A program made the position numbers and the translations under genes. Shown here piece by piece: positions 1 to 10,448 of a stretch of DNA of 64,000 bases. A model generated the notes under the pieces. It did not search any database. It was not told the DNA's origin and saw only the letters and a program-made list of their open reading frames with translations. The first letter of the stretch is position 1. The number at the start of each line of letters is the position of its first letter. This DNA comes from Corylus avellana (lineage: Eukaryota > Streptophyta > Magnoliopsida > Fagales > Betulaceae). The stretch covers positions 13,712,354 to 13,776,353 of the forward strand of contig NC_081548.1 in assembly GCF_901000735.1 (NCBI RefSeq), in the 5' to 3' direction.

Positions 1-31
1 NNNNNNNNNNNNNNNNNNNNNNNNNNNNNNN
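1..31. other. Assembly gap (N) at window edge
   Basis: Run of N at the left edge. It hides the left end of the first copia-type LTR and any target-site duplication there. Confidence 1.
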
Positions 32-1051
32 ACAACCATCAAGAGGGGAAAAGCAATGATGGCTTCCAAACCAATCCCTCTTGGATCAACATAGTAAGGT
101 AATCAACCTTCTCTAGAGACTCTCTCTTCTGGTTTTTGTGCTTGGAGGTCCAACCTTCCCAAATGGGCATCCTTTTTCTCTATATACCAAGAGAAAAATC
201 AAACTTGTCATAAAGCTGAAAAAGTCATTTTGATAACCAAACTAGTCAGGATACTGTTGCCATAACTTTCTCAATCGAGCTCCAAATAATGAAAACTCAA
301 TGGCTTTGGAAATTTCTTTCCTTGATCTACAACTTTGTCTCGGTTGGGATTCTTCAACTTCGGAGGTTTGCTAGGTCAAAAATGGCTTCGAACTTTTTGC
401 AGAAACTAGCCGTGTCCTAATGGGATTCACTTTTATGATGAGAATTGGGCAGTGACTTACTGTTTTCTTGTCACATGTCTCTCGTTATGACGCACAAGTG
501 ACGGGAATTTCATTCCCAAATGACCCAATCACTTCCAAGTGATGCCCAAGAGATGTCCGGGTGATGTCTGAGTGCCGGAAGATTGTAGAACACTTTCGTA
601 AACATATCCAATGCTTTTCCAAGAGCAATGGGAAGAAAAATCAAGGAAGAAAACCTAGATACCACAGAAACAATACCTCTCATCGTATGTCCCATCTTAA
701 CGCATCATCTGACGAGAAAATAGGGAGCTCAACATTGGTCTTGTTATATGTCCCATTCTGACAAGGTTCTTGATGAGAAAACAAAGGCTTCAACTTTGCT
801 TCTGTTACATATCTAGTCTTGACACACCAGCTAATGAGGAAATAGTGACTCCCCGTTACATGTCTCATTTGACGGCCCTCATGATGAGAAATTAGTAACT
901 CCACGTTACATGTCCAATTCTGACGGCACTTCTGACGAGGAAAGACAGAGACCTCAAACACACATCCAATCTTCACCCCAACACTTGGGGAAGAATGAGA
1001 AATTACAAACAAATGATTTGATCATTAAATAAGGCCAAAATAAACCTAACA
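32..1051 (-). mobile_element. Copia-type LTR, copy A (3' LTR, left part in gap)
   Basis: In minus orientation it begins with TGTTAGG (plus-strand cctaaca ending at 1051), directly next to a purine tract. It matches two further copies at 7890-9046 and 10449-12015. Positions about 690-950 hold an array of roughly 50-bp degenerate units built around GTTACATGTCCC followed by TGACGAG. The copia assignment comes from the neighbouring copy, which has an initiator-Met primer site and a copia-like gag start. Purine tract next to the LTR makes this the 3' LTR. Confidence 0.7.
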
Positions 1052-1062
1052 ATCTCCTCCTT
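1052..1062 (-). promoter_or_regulatory. Polypurine tract of copia-type element
   Basis: Minus-strand AAGGAGGAGAT lies immediately before the LTR start TGTTAGG. The same tract borders the LTR at 12016-12026. This is the expected plus-strand primer for reverse transcription. Confidence 0.65.
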
Positions 1063-1076
1063 CGGTCATTTAAAGA

Positions 1077-2107
1077 TGTTGTGACAATTACCCACCTAAA
1101 TTAATAGGCGAATAATTGTACGTTTTACTTGCAAGTGCACAAGATCAAAACGATAATATAGTAAGCAAGTACGAGATCATTCCCACGAGGATTGTGTGAA
1201 TTATGCTTAAAATTAATTTCCTAATTAATTAACTAAATTAAACAAGATATCAATAGTTGAATTGAATAATAAGAACGAGGGTTAGGGTTTTGATATCCAC
1301 CACTAATCAGACTCAGTTAAGATAAACAATATGAAAATGCTAACAATCATACCGTTATACTTAATGTTTGCCAACCTAAGGGCATGGTATCTACTCCTTA
1401 ATCTATTGATCTCCCTAAGCAACGAATTAGGCATGGTATCTACTCTAATTCTTTTCTCCCTAAACGGATTTAGCATGATACTAAGTTGTTCTTCAAAAAA
1501 AGCATAAATCTATGGAAATCGACAAACACATAAAGCCTAGGGCATGGTATCTACTCCCGGTTCTCCATGTTGATTAATCCAAGAACCCGTGATGAGGTTC
1601 TTTTGTCTCTCTATTATGCCCAGAACTCGGTCATCCAAATTGACAGAAATAACACATCCAAACACATGCATATTTTGATCAAGCACATTCATATGAATAA
1701 TTCGATTAAATAGGAAATAACCAAGTTAAGTACTCAAATATAATTGTAGCAAAGGCGCCAATATTGAAATCCTAAATAGACATGATTAGGGCTTCAATCG
1801 AGCCCTAACTAAAATATTGGTTACACATACTTGGGATGCTAATCATCCTCATAAACCTAAAAGGGAAAAGAAGAAACTAAAAACGCTTATTGAATGAGCC
1901 TCCAATTCCTCTCCCCAAGATTGCATATCCGATTTTTCTCAATGTATAGAGGCCAATTTATAGGATTAGTGTAACCCTAGAAGCCCTAGAAATCCTAATA
2001 AAACCATAGGTCAGACTGAAAACCTAATCTGATGTAGAAAAGGAGTCTGGCCGCATGCTGGCCGCTCGAGTGCACTTGATCCCATGTTTGTGCACTCGAT
2101 CCCATAA
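1077..2107 (-). mobile_element. S1 LTR, minus orientation, 5' end deleted
   Basis: Starts on the plus strand with TGTTGTGACA and runs through the conserved S1 landmarks: the tract around 'CTTGCAAGTGCACAAG', four hairpin motifs at 1375-1560, the tract GGCGCCAATATTG near 1755, and a TATA region near 1955. It stops near 2107 inside the GATC/CpG-rich cassette, where it joins LARD internal sequence, so the U3 start and the terminal TGATAAG are missing. It lies in copia internal sequence with no matching 5-bp duplication at the far end (7486), so the insertion has been rearranged. Confidence 0.75.
1375..1560 (-). repeat. Hairpin motif array in S1 LTR (four copies)
   Basis: Three near-identical motifs (GGCATGGTATCTACTCC at 1381 and 1541, with a T at the end of the copy near 1430) and one shortened copy near 1471 are each flanked by short inverted arms. 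The clearest is GAATTAG at 1424-1430 paired with CTAATTC at 1445-1451. Function unknown; see findings. Confidence 0.65.
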
Positions 2108-3686
2108 AACAATAACTATTCTACCTCCACTTTCGTAGGAAACACGATTGCATTTAGCATATGCAACAAGCCTTTTAAACCCCTAAGCATCCCTAGTAGG
2201 ACGAGTGAAGTCTCGAGAGGGTTTAACATAAATGTTACCCACAAACATTATGCAAAATTCATGTTATCCATAAGATTGAGGTATCACTTAAAACATTGAT
2301 TTTCATTCATTAGCAAGCTTAAAAGGATAAACTCCATCTTCAAAATGAATTGGAATTCCAAAGTCTAACCACTTACTAAAGACAGGCTAAGGCATCACAA
2401 GTTCAATTTAGTGTAAAGTGACCTACCACATAATTATGAGGCTTCAAATTATTTTCAATGTGCAATGACTCAATAGCTCAAAGTTCGCTTGGATTCCCAT
2501 CGGAATGAAAACCATGGCATAGCATTAAGAACACTCTTTCTTTCTTCTTTTTGGTCAGACTGTTCAATGCTTGGTTCCCTTAAGCTTTCTAATTGACCTA
2601 TGTAACGAGTGTAAAGCCAATGCTTCCCGAACCAAATAGTTTTAGGGCATTAGGTGTAAAAACACCCATATGGGCTTACTAATTCAAGTCAAAAAGGCTA
2701 TGAAACTAAATTAGCCATGATATTAACCAAATAAAAATTCTCATTTTTTGTGAACACTCATTGCTTAATGAGGCAAGAGGTCTAGTCACTCAATGAAAAA
2801 CTCAAAATGATCAACCTGTTTTTTTAAAAAAATTTTATTTTTATGCCAAGGTATCCATTGAACAAGTGACTGAGCTTCACCTAAGACATCAAAAGCATAC
2901 ACAATCAAATTCACATGTCATACCTCACAAACTATGTGGTAATGTGCTTGTGGCAATTTAAATCAAAACAAGTGAATTTTCAAATGCCAAAAGTAAGTAA
3001 CAAGACTTTAAAATTCTAGCCATAGATCATGTGTTCAACATTCTAAGCTCACCAATGCAATTCAAATCACAAAATTTTTAGATCAACCAAAATCTCAAGA
3101 ATAACATGAACATGCATTTTTTTTTTTTTTTTTTAAAAAAAATTATGGACAAAGTTTGTGTGTGTTTCCCATACCCCTAAACTCGAGTTACACATTGTCC
3201 TCAATGTGTATCGATAATTGAAAGATCATACCAGGGAGATGAGAAAATTGGTTGGAATAGGTATGGCTCATAGTATACCCCAAACTTGAATGCAAAAGTG
3301 CTTGTCCTTGAAAAACAAATAAGTGATACTCCAACCAAATACCAGTCAAGTGCAACACATTGTTGTAAACTATAATCAAAGAATGATAATGAAACAACAA
3401 TGGAGAAGATAAAACCTGGAAGGAGATCATGTACCCTGGCCTGATGGAAGACTCGAGTGCACAGGGCCTAGGCTCGAACCTATAAAGCTGACTCATTTAG
3501 TCAAAATATATGGGATCCGCCAAGCCAATGGAATCCTCATCCTTGATGCGTTTAGTGCTCTCTAACCCTTAAGTTTAAATTTGAAGCACCAATCTTTTCT
3601 TCTTTTGGACCAAAGAGAATGAATTTTACCTACAGATAAGTAATCCCAACTATTCGTCGATCGGGGTAGATCACTCTAAGTATTCG
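2108..3686 (-). mobile_element. LARD-A internal region (3' part), minus orientation
   Basis: Matches the 3' internal part of the long copy at 39931-43090. It has the tract ACGATTGCATTTAGCATATG next to the LTR, the stretch CTAATTGACC(T/C)ATGTAACGAG near 2590, and the 3' end of the coding region near 3560-3680. The element continues at 5050 after an inserted solo LTR. No reverse transcriptase or integrase motifs are visible, so I call it a large retrotransposon derivative (LARD). Only stop-riddled reading frames remain here. Confidence 0.7.
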
Positions 3687-5049
3687 TGTTGTGCAAAAAT
3701 CTACCTAAATTAATAGGTGAATAATTGTACGTTTTACCTGCAAGTGCACAAGGTCAACATAGTAGTATATGGTGCAAGTACAGGATCATTCCCACGAGGA
3801 TTGCTGAGTTTATGTTTAAAAATAGATTCCTTAAGCAAAAGTAAGACAAAGATTGATTGTTGAAGTGATGATAATAAAGGGTAGGGCGTTGATATCTACC
3901 ACTAATTATATTTAAGCTAATATAACAATATGCCAATGCTTTGATCAAGTTATGCATATCTAATGTTTGTCAACCTTAGGGCATGGCGTATACTCATAAA
4001 GCTATAGATTTCCCTAAGCAACAAGTTAGGCATGGCGTATACTCTAACTCTTTTCATTCCTAAGGGATTTAGCATGATTTATACTAAGTTGTTCCTTAGG
4101 AAGACATATGTTCTATGGAAATCGATAAACACATGAGGCCTAGGGCATGGCATATACTGCCGGTTCCCCATGTTGATTAACCCAAGAACCTGGTGTGAAT
4201 TTCTTTTGTTACTTATGTTAAACCTTGGACTCGGCCATCCAAATTGATTTAACTAACTAGTCCATACTATATGCATATGTTGATCAGGCACACACATATG
4301 AGGAATTCATGCAAGTAGGTATTAATCAAGTTAAATAGCACAACAAGATCATCATAAAGGCGCCAATATTGAAATATTAACAAAACATAACTAGGGCTTC
4401 AATCAAGCCCTACTAATTAAATTAGCTACACATAAAGTTGATGTTAAACATCTTCATAAAAGAAAAGAAAAGAAAAGAAAAGAATAAACCCGAGACTTGA
4501 ACTTGAAGAGCTCCTATTCTTTTCCTTCCCAAGTCTCTCTATTCTAGAGGCTTAAGGGTCTATTTATAGGCTTTAGAAGTTCTAGACAAAGTAGTAAACC
4601 TAGGGAATTTGTAGGGTTTTGAGACCTATTACAATTTGGAGTTGGAAAACCCTAATATGGAAAAAATGTCAATCTAGCCACCACTTGATAAGTCTCCTGC
4701 GCACGGGTGCGCTCGATCGCAGCTCGTGTGAGCTCGATCGCAAGTATGCGATTGATCCTTCTTTTGGCATGCGCTTGATCGCTCCTGGCCTGTTCGATGC
4801 TGTGTCCTCTTGGGTATTGTGCTCAATCGTAGGTACCCTGCAATTGATCGCAGTACCAGGGAGCTCAAATTGTCTCCATCTTCTCTTTTGAGCTCAAATC
4901 ACCTAGTTTTACATCATTTTCTTCCAAAAGCCTGTAAAAGTATGAAAAATGCAGAAAGGAATTAAAATGGCCTAATTAATTAAAACCAAAGGATTAAAAT
5001 ATGCAAGTTAAGGGCTGAAAATATGAATATTTTAGCACTTATCAATTCG
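3682..5049 (-). mobile_element. S1 solo LTR with target-site duplication ATTCG
   Basis: The LTR itself is 3687-5044 (1,358 bp), from TGTTGTGC to ATTTTAGCACTTATCA. It is bounded by ATTCG at 3682-3686 and 5045-5049. Removing it and one ATTCG restores continuity with the paralogous LARD sequence near 41525 (TTCTCAAACAGTTTCTCAT), so this is a clean insertion followed by LTR-LTR recombination. Motif array at 3973-4166, GATC-rich cassette at 4692-4860, TATA region near 4565. Confidence 0.92.
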
Positions 5050-5750
5050 CAAACAGTTTCTCATTTGGAAGGGAATCATGAACTGGAATGAAATGAGGAG
5101 AATATTCAGGGAGTTTTCTACCTTGATGATCTATTTTTGCTTGTCTAATAGCCCTAAAGGACAACTCTCCTGGCCTGTTGGTAATTTGGGAATAGGAGCT
5201 GATCTTGAAGAAGCCTCAGTGCTCACTTCCTTGATGGGAATATGATTGATCATTGAACTACGGATATGATTGATGGTGTAGTTCATGAAATTGTGGAGCA
5301 TGATTTTCAGGAGCTTGAGCTTGCCACGAGAGATTAGACTAGTGGCTCCTTACCAGGTTATAGGAATCAGAATAGAGGTCATTCCCCAGTCTAAAGAATG
5401 GTGTGTTCATATGCTCATAAGAATAGTTAGAAAATTGTGGACAGTCTCTAACATGGTGATAAGGATTATAACAATATGAACATGGTCCATGGGCTGTTGG
5501 GATGCTTTCCCACATGACTAAAACAACAAAAGGAAAAAATAAAAAATAAAAAAAATAAAAAAATTACTAACGACTTGCCCTTATAGTAGCTTCAATGTTG
5601 TTGTCCGTATGAGCGATCGATTGCACTGGTGGGCTCGATCGCCCTGGAATAGGCGCTCGAGCACACTACCATAAAACGGAATAGACCTGCAAAACAGAAG
5701 CTTGAAACAGATTAAAAAAAAAAAAAAACAAAAAAAACTAACTAGACTTG
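5050..5750 (-). mobile_element. LARD-A internal region (5' part), minus orientation
   Basis: Continuation of the LARD-A copy at 2108-3686. It contains the zinc-knuckle reading frame (5339-5513) and, near 5600-5660, the GATC/CpG-rich segment that also sits in the 5' leader of other copies. Near 5710-5750 it ends in A-rich sequence and meets an element in the opposite orientation. No 5' LTR or primer-binding site is seen, so the 5' end is lost. Confidence 0.65.
5339..5513 (-). pseudogene. LARD-A zinc-knuckle protein fragment
   Basis: Short reading frame starting MWESIPTAHG and containing CSYCYNPYHHVRDC, which fits the retroviral-type zinc knuckle C-x2-C-x4-H-x4-C exactly. This is followed by an FSN..YEHMNT segment shared with the copies at 42595-42780 and about 36080-36180. 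Zinc knuckles of this type bind nucleic acid in Gag proteins; that role here is inferred. A stop after about 57 residues cuts it from the downstream coiled-coil part seen in the longer copy, so it is a remnant. Confidence 0.6.
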
Positions 5751-6189
5751 AGGAAAAAAATACTAATCAAATTGGAAATAATTTGAAGCCTCATAATTAT
5801 GTGTTAGTTCACTTTACACTGAATTGAACTTGTGATGCCTTAGCCTGTCTTTTGTAAGTGGTTAGACTTCAGAATTCAAATTCATTTTGAAGATGGAGTT
5901 TATCCTTTTAAGCTTGCTAATGAATAAAAATCAGTGTTTTAAGTGATACTTCAATCTTATGGATGACATGAATTTTTTTTTTGCATAATGTTCGTGGTTA
6001 ACATTTTTGTTAAACCCTCACGAGACTTCATTCGTCCTACTATGGATGCCTAAGGATTTAAAAGGCTTGTTGCATACGCTAAATTCAATCGTGCATCTCA
6101 TGAAAGAAGGATTTATCTTGTTGTTTTATGTTCTTTTTATTTTCAGTTTCGTATTGCTAAGAGAGTAGCAATATGTAAGGTTGGAAGTG
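5751..6189 (+). mobile_element. LARD 3' internal end, plus orientation
   Basis: Reverse complement of the LARD 3' region seen at 2108-2470: the landmarks CTTTACACTGAATTGAAC, GGCATCACAAG/CTTGTGATGCC and TTTAGC-GTATGCAACAAG are recognisable. The last bases before the LTR are purine-rich (AAGGTTGGAAG at 6179-6189), the expected polypurine tract. It joins an oppositely oriented copy near 5750, so a deletion or inversion created this junction. Confidence 0.65.
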
Positions 6190-7485
6190 TGATAAGTGCT
6201 GAATGTCACACATTCTAGCCCCTTAATTCACATATGTTAATCTCTTCATTTTGTTATTATTTGATGTTTTGTGTTGTTTTTGTGTTTTCTTGCAGTTTTT
6301 AGGATTTTGGAGAAAAAGCAAGTGTTTCTAGCAAGTTTCAGACTTAAGAGAAAATTTGGGAAAAAGCTAGAATCAGTGGGATCGAGTGCAAGCACCTGAG
6401 AATCTAAGCTCGAGCGCATCAGCACTCGAGCGCCCAAGCCAAGGGATCGATCACAGTCATGCGATTGAGCACACCATCTAGCAATCGAGTGCACTCGTGC
6501 GCTGAGCAGCAGTGGACAGGGTTTAACACGGTTTTGCACTGTTTTGAAGTATAGAATCCAATTCCAACTCAATCTTTGAGTTGTTATGCTACACAAGAAC
6601 GTCTAGGGTTGTTCCAAACCCTATAAATAGACCATCAATTCATCCAAATTGAAGGGCGAAGAGAGAGAAGTAGATACAATCTTGGGGAGAGAAATTGGAG
6701 GTTCAAGTCAATAAGCGTTTTTGGTTTCTTCTTTTCATTTTTATTTTCATTATGTGTAAGTAAACCTTTCTAAAGAGCTAGATTGAAGCCCTAATCATAT
6801 CGCTTTAGGGTTTCAATATTGGCGCCTTTGCTGCAATTATATTTTGGGATATTTAACTTGATTATTTTCTATTTAATTGAATTCCTCATATGAATGTGTG
6901 TGGATTTCTTGATTAAGTCAATTTGGATGACCGAGTCTAGGGCTTACTAAAGTGACAAAAGAACCTCATCACGGGTTCTTGGATTAATCAACATGGAAAA
7001 CCGGGAGTAGATACCATGCCCTAGGCTTCATGTGTTTGTCGATTTCCATATATTTATGCTTCCTTGAAGAACAACTTTGTAGATACCATGCTAAATCCTT
7101 TGAGAAAGAAAAGAATTAGAGTAGATATCAAGCCTAATTTGCTGCTTAGGAAGATCAAGAGCTTAAGGAGTAGATACGATGCCCTTAGGTTGACAAGCAT
7201 TAAGTATACCGGTATGATTGTAGCATTAGCATATTGTTTATCTTAACTGAGTATGATTAGTGGTGGATATCAAAGCCCTAACCCTCGTTCTTATTATTTC
7301 ATTTTAATCTTTCAATTCATGACATTCAGTTAATTAATTAGGAAATTACTTTTAAACATAATTTACACAATCCTTGTGGAAATGATCTCGTATTTGCTTA
7401 CTATACTATCATTTTGATCTTGTGCACTTACGAGTAAAACATACAGTTATTCACCTATTAATTTAGATGGGTAATTGTCACAACA
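6190..7485 (+). mobile_element. S1 LTR, plus orientation (3' LTR)
   Basis: Runs from TGATAAGTGC to TTGTCACAACA. Landmarks in order are the GATC/CpG-rich cassette at 6378-6510, the TATA box TATAAAT at 6622-6628, the GGCGCCTTTG tract near 6822, and the motif array at 7000-7190. A purine tract directly upstream marks it as a 3' LTR. Downstream, copia-element sequence resumes at 7486. Confidence 0.85.
7000..7190 (+). repeat. Hairpin motif array in S1 LTR
   Basis: Four copies of an AGTAGATACCATGC-type motif, three of them slightly diverged. The second in array order is held by AATTAG (7114-7119) and CTAATT (7134-7139). It is equivalent to the arrays at 1375, 3973, 26225 and 29223. Confidence 0.65.
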
Positions 7486-7889
7486 GCCAGTCACAAATCT
7501 CTTGGCAAATGCGACTTCAACTTTAGAAGGAGCCATAGGAGGTGTAGGACCAACATCCACTCTTGCTCTTTGGAAGGAAGGAAAAGATGACATTCCTGCA
7601 AAGAACTAAGAGAATACACTTCAGACCACCTAAGTGCAACCAGATTAAAAAGCACAACTCAATCTAGCACAGAAAGGTTAGAGACACAACCAACAACCAC
7701 CATCAAGAAGGGATAACCAAAACAGAGAAGACTGCACACTTGGATTTTAGAAGGCATAAAGAGAGATTTAAGGCATAATCAATACTCTATATGCAACCAC
7801 ACACATTCAAGAAAAATGTTTTGAAACAAAAACACAAATTTTGTTGAGAGAAGGATAGATTAAGGAAAAACACATCTCAATTATGTTTT
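7486..7889 (-). mobile_element. Copia-type internal remnant
   Basis: Between the nested S1/LARD composite and copia LTR B. It should be the rest of the internal region of the copia element whose 3' LTR is copy A. No gag or pol motif could be read; the primer-binding site expected next to LTR B is not recognisable. Confidence 0.45.
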
Positions 7890-9046
7890 TGATAGAACAT
7901 CGATGATTGTGTTCTACCTCCAAATCAAACGCATAAGCAATTTATATAAGAAAAATAAATAGATATGCTTAAAAATAAACCAACACAAAAATAAAGAACA
8001 TTCACACAACCACAACACAAGATTTGTTGACGAAGTGGAAAACCCTTTACGCACCTCAAGGGAAAAATCACTCCGGGGTAGCCAAACCCAGGAAATCACT
8101 ATATGAAGATTCATAGTTATAGACTAGACGATACTCACTCCTAGGAGGACCTCTAGACTTAGTAAGAGCAACAAGCTTCCCAGCTTGTCTCCATCGTGAC
8201 CATCTTCATGTAGTGCATCTCCTTACCGACCGTTCAGTAGACTTCTTTGAGGTTGAGTGATGTGTATGGTGTGGTTTGAAATCAGCAAAAACAAAAGCCC
8301 CAAGCGGTGGAAAGCTTCAAAGTTTTTAGGAACTCCACTTGGTACAAACAATGGTGAAGGGTATCACTTCCATGAGTGATAATAGCAACCATTACTTTAC
8401 CGGGGACCTTCAAACTTAGAAGAGCATAAGTGGAAATGGAGAGGTTCAAAGAGTTCTGTAGAAAATGCGATAGGTACTTATAAATCTGAAATTTTACTTA
8501 TTTCCGTCTTAACGAGGATTTTCTTCCTTTCTGACTGGAATGCCAAAATCTGTATTTTGAACCATCCTCGTCATAACTGGAGTTAATCCTCATTAGGATG
8601 CAAATATTAAAAAGTAAATCTAAATACCTGCCATGAGCTTGTCATAATGTATATTCTAACGAGAAAACAGTAGCTTTAGCTTTGGTCCCGTCACATGTCC
8701 CGTTCTGTCGAGGTTCCTGACAAGGAAATAGTAACCTCTTATTACATGTCCTGTCTGGACGAGGTTCCTGACGCAAAACCAGTAGCCTCCCGTTACATGT
8801 CCCGTTTGGACGCGACTTCTGACGGGGGAACAGAAACTTCCCGTTACATGTACCGTTTGGAGAAGGTTCCTAACGGAAAACTAGAGAGCACTCCTTCAGT
8901 CCCATCACGAGCTTGTTTTGATGCCCCATCCAATGGGAAGGCAAAGAACTCTATCAAACATCCAATCTTCACCCTGCTACTTGGGGAAGAATGGGAAATA
9001 TAAACAAATGTTTTGATCATTAAATAAGGCCATACTAAACCTAAAA
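7890..9046 (-). mobile_element. Copia-type LTR, copy B
   Basis: Shares with copies A and C the segments GTGTTCTACC-CCAAATCAAA near 7908, GACGAAGTGGAAAACCC near 8029, and the GTTACATGTCCC array (8690-8880). Its right end reads cctaaaa where the other copies read cctaaca, so the terminal TG (minus sense) is mutated. By position it is probably the 5' LTR of the element whose 3' LTR is copy A. Confidence 0.7.
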
Positions 9047-10435
9047 GTTTTGAAAAATAACATGCTTTTCAAGAAAACAGATACTCCTTTCAAAGCAACA
9101 CAAGAACATGTGATAATCATATTTATGAGAGCACCTATACCATTCAAAGTGTGTACCAAAATGCACAAGAATCATATAAGACATATACCTTCACGAAAGA
9201 CCAAACAGTAGAATAGAGACCAAACACAAACTGAGCAATGAGCAAAATAGTTAAAATGCATGTTAAGAGGACAAAACATATAATAATTCATTTCCAAATC
9301 ATCGAAACCCAAACACAAACTCAAATACTCTCACCCAATCAACGTGTGTACTTATTACAAACACTTATTAAATCATGCGAGAAAACATCTCATCAAAATC
9401 TAACAAGTACTTCAGTTTAGTCCAAGTATGAACAAACATGATGGTTTATAAAAAATACGCTTATGACAATAATGCAAATGAACAAGCTAAAACATGTCAT
9501 AATGATGTGTGAGTTATTTCACAAGAGAGGGCACAAGTCACATAGGCATCGATCAATCACATCTTATAAGAAAAGTGGTAACACTTAATGCAAAAATCAA
9601 ACCATTTTTCCTCAACTTTAATAAAAAGTCATACACCTATTCCTCTTTCATTGTCCAAGAGAATTTATGCAAATTAAATTCCGTGGGTGTTTCACCTTTT
9701 TCGGCCATGATTATGACACCGACTCTTTTTATAAGGTTTCAAAGGCAAATTTCTAAGAATATGCTTAGTCACAATTGATAAACATTTGATCTTTGATCAT
9801 ATCTTGCTTGTCATTGAAAGAGGTGATGCCATAAACAAGGTCAATTCACACAGGGAAAGCCAAAAATACTCATAAGAGTTTTTGCCCAAACTAGCAGATG
9901 TGAAAACCCTCAAAGCTTGTAAAATAGTGTGCATAAATATGACAAGGCTTGGAATAAACATTAAGCATCAACGCACACACATAAACTCTCAAACCATCAT
10001 ATAAGTCAACTTCAATAACCAGAATAGTACATGTTAGTAATATTGAGAGATTCACAAATAGCACAATAAGTGTATGAAGAAAGCACTCAACTATGATATA
10101 GGGAAAGAGCACTCCTGAAGAAAGGCACTCAACACAAATGAGCCTAAAAACCCAACAATAGAAAAATCCATAAAGAAAATAGGGCACAAAAATAAACAAA
10201 ATGAAAATACCCAAAACATGCCCTAGAATGCAATAAGATATGCAACAAAACCTCTAGTCATGCTAAACAAAAATGGACAAACGAACCTCTTAAACATGGC
10301 TCTTAATTGAACCTTCCAATGTGAAAAATCACTTTCAATCAAAATGGAAGGAGCACTTGGAACTAAGGTAGATTGTCCCAAAACAATGGGGGTCATTGAA
10401 CACACTCAAGACGTGAGTCAAAACTGAGCAAACAC
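9047..10435 (-). mobile_element. Copia-type internal region (leader and gag remnant)
   Basis: Lies directly downstream (minus sense) of the primer-binding site at 10436-10447. Apart from the gag-like frame at 10223-10405 I see no intact coding sequence. It is cut off on the left by LTR copy B. Protease, integrase and reverse transcriptase are absent. Confidence 0.55.
10223..10405 (-). pseudogene. Copia-like gag N-terminus fragment
   Basis: Sixty-residue frame beginning MCSMTPIVLGQ. It contains ESDFSHWKVQLRAMFK, which resembles the F..W+..M+..L start of plant Ty1/copia Gag and related DUF4219/UBN2 proteins. It starts about 30 bases downstream of a recognisable primer-binding site, exactly where copia gag begins. 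It ends early and nothing downstream is readable, so this is a fragment. The family call rests on one short motif plus position. Confidence 0.5.
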
Positions 10436-10447
10436 GCTCTGTTACCA
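10436..10447 (-). promoter_or_regulatory. Primer-binding site (initiator Met tRNA type)
   Basis: Minus-strand TGGTAACAGAGC differs at one base from the canonical TGGTATCAGAGC complementary to the 3' end of initiator tRNA-Met. It is one base away from the LTR end (…TTTCCA), the expected spacing. Confidence 0.75.
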
Positions 10448-10448
10448 A

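Noticed and set aside
1375..1560. CRISPR-like regular short repeats
   Set aside because: Spacing is irregular, the same motif recurs in several LTRs, and the DNA is plant nuclear; no CRISPR array or cas genes.
7064..7246. Plus-strand frame of 60 codons
   Set aside because: Lies entirely within the S1 LTR hairpin array; chance frame.
9891..10214. 107-codon hydrophobic minus-strand frame in the copia internal region
   Set aside because: Low-complexity Phe/Leu/Val composition, no motif, and it follows directly on the gag stub in a different frame.
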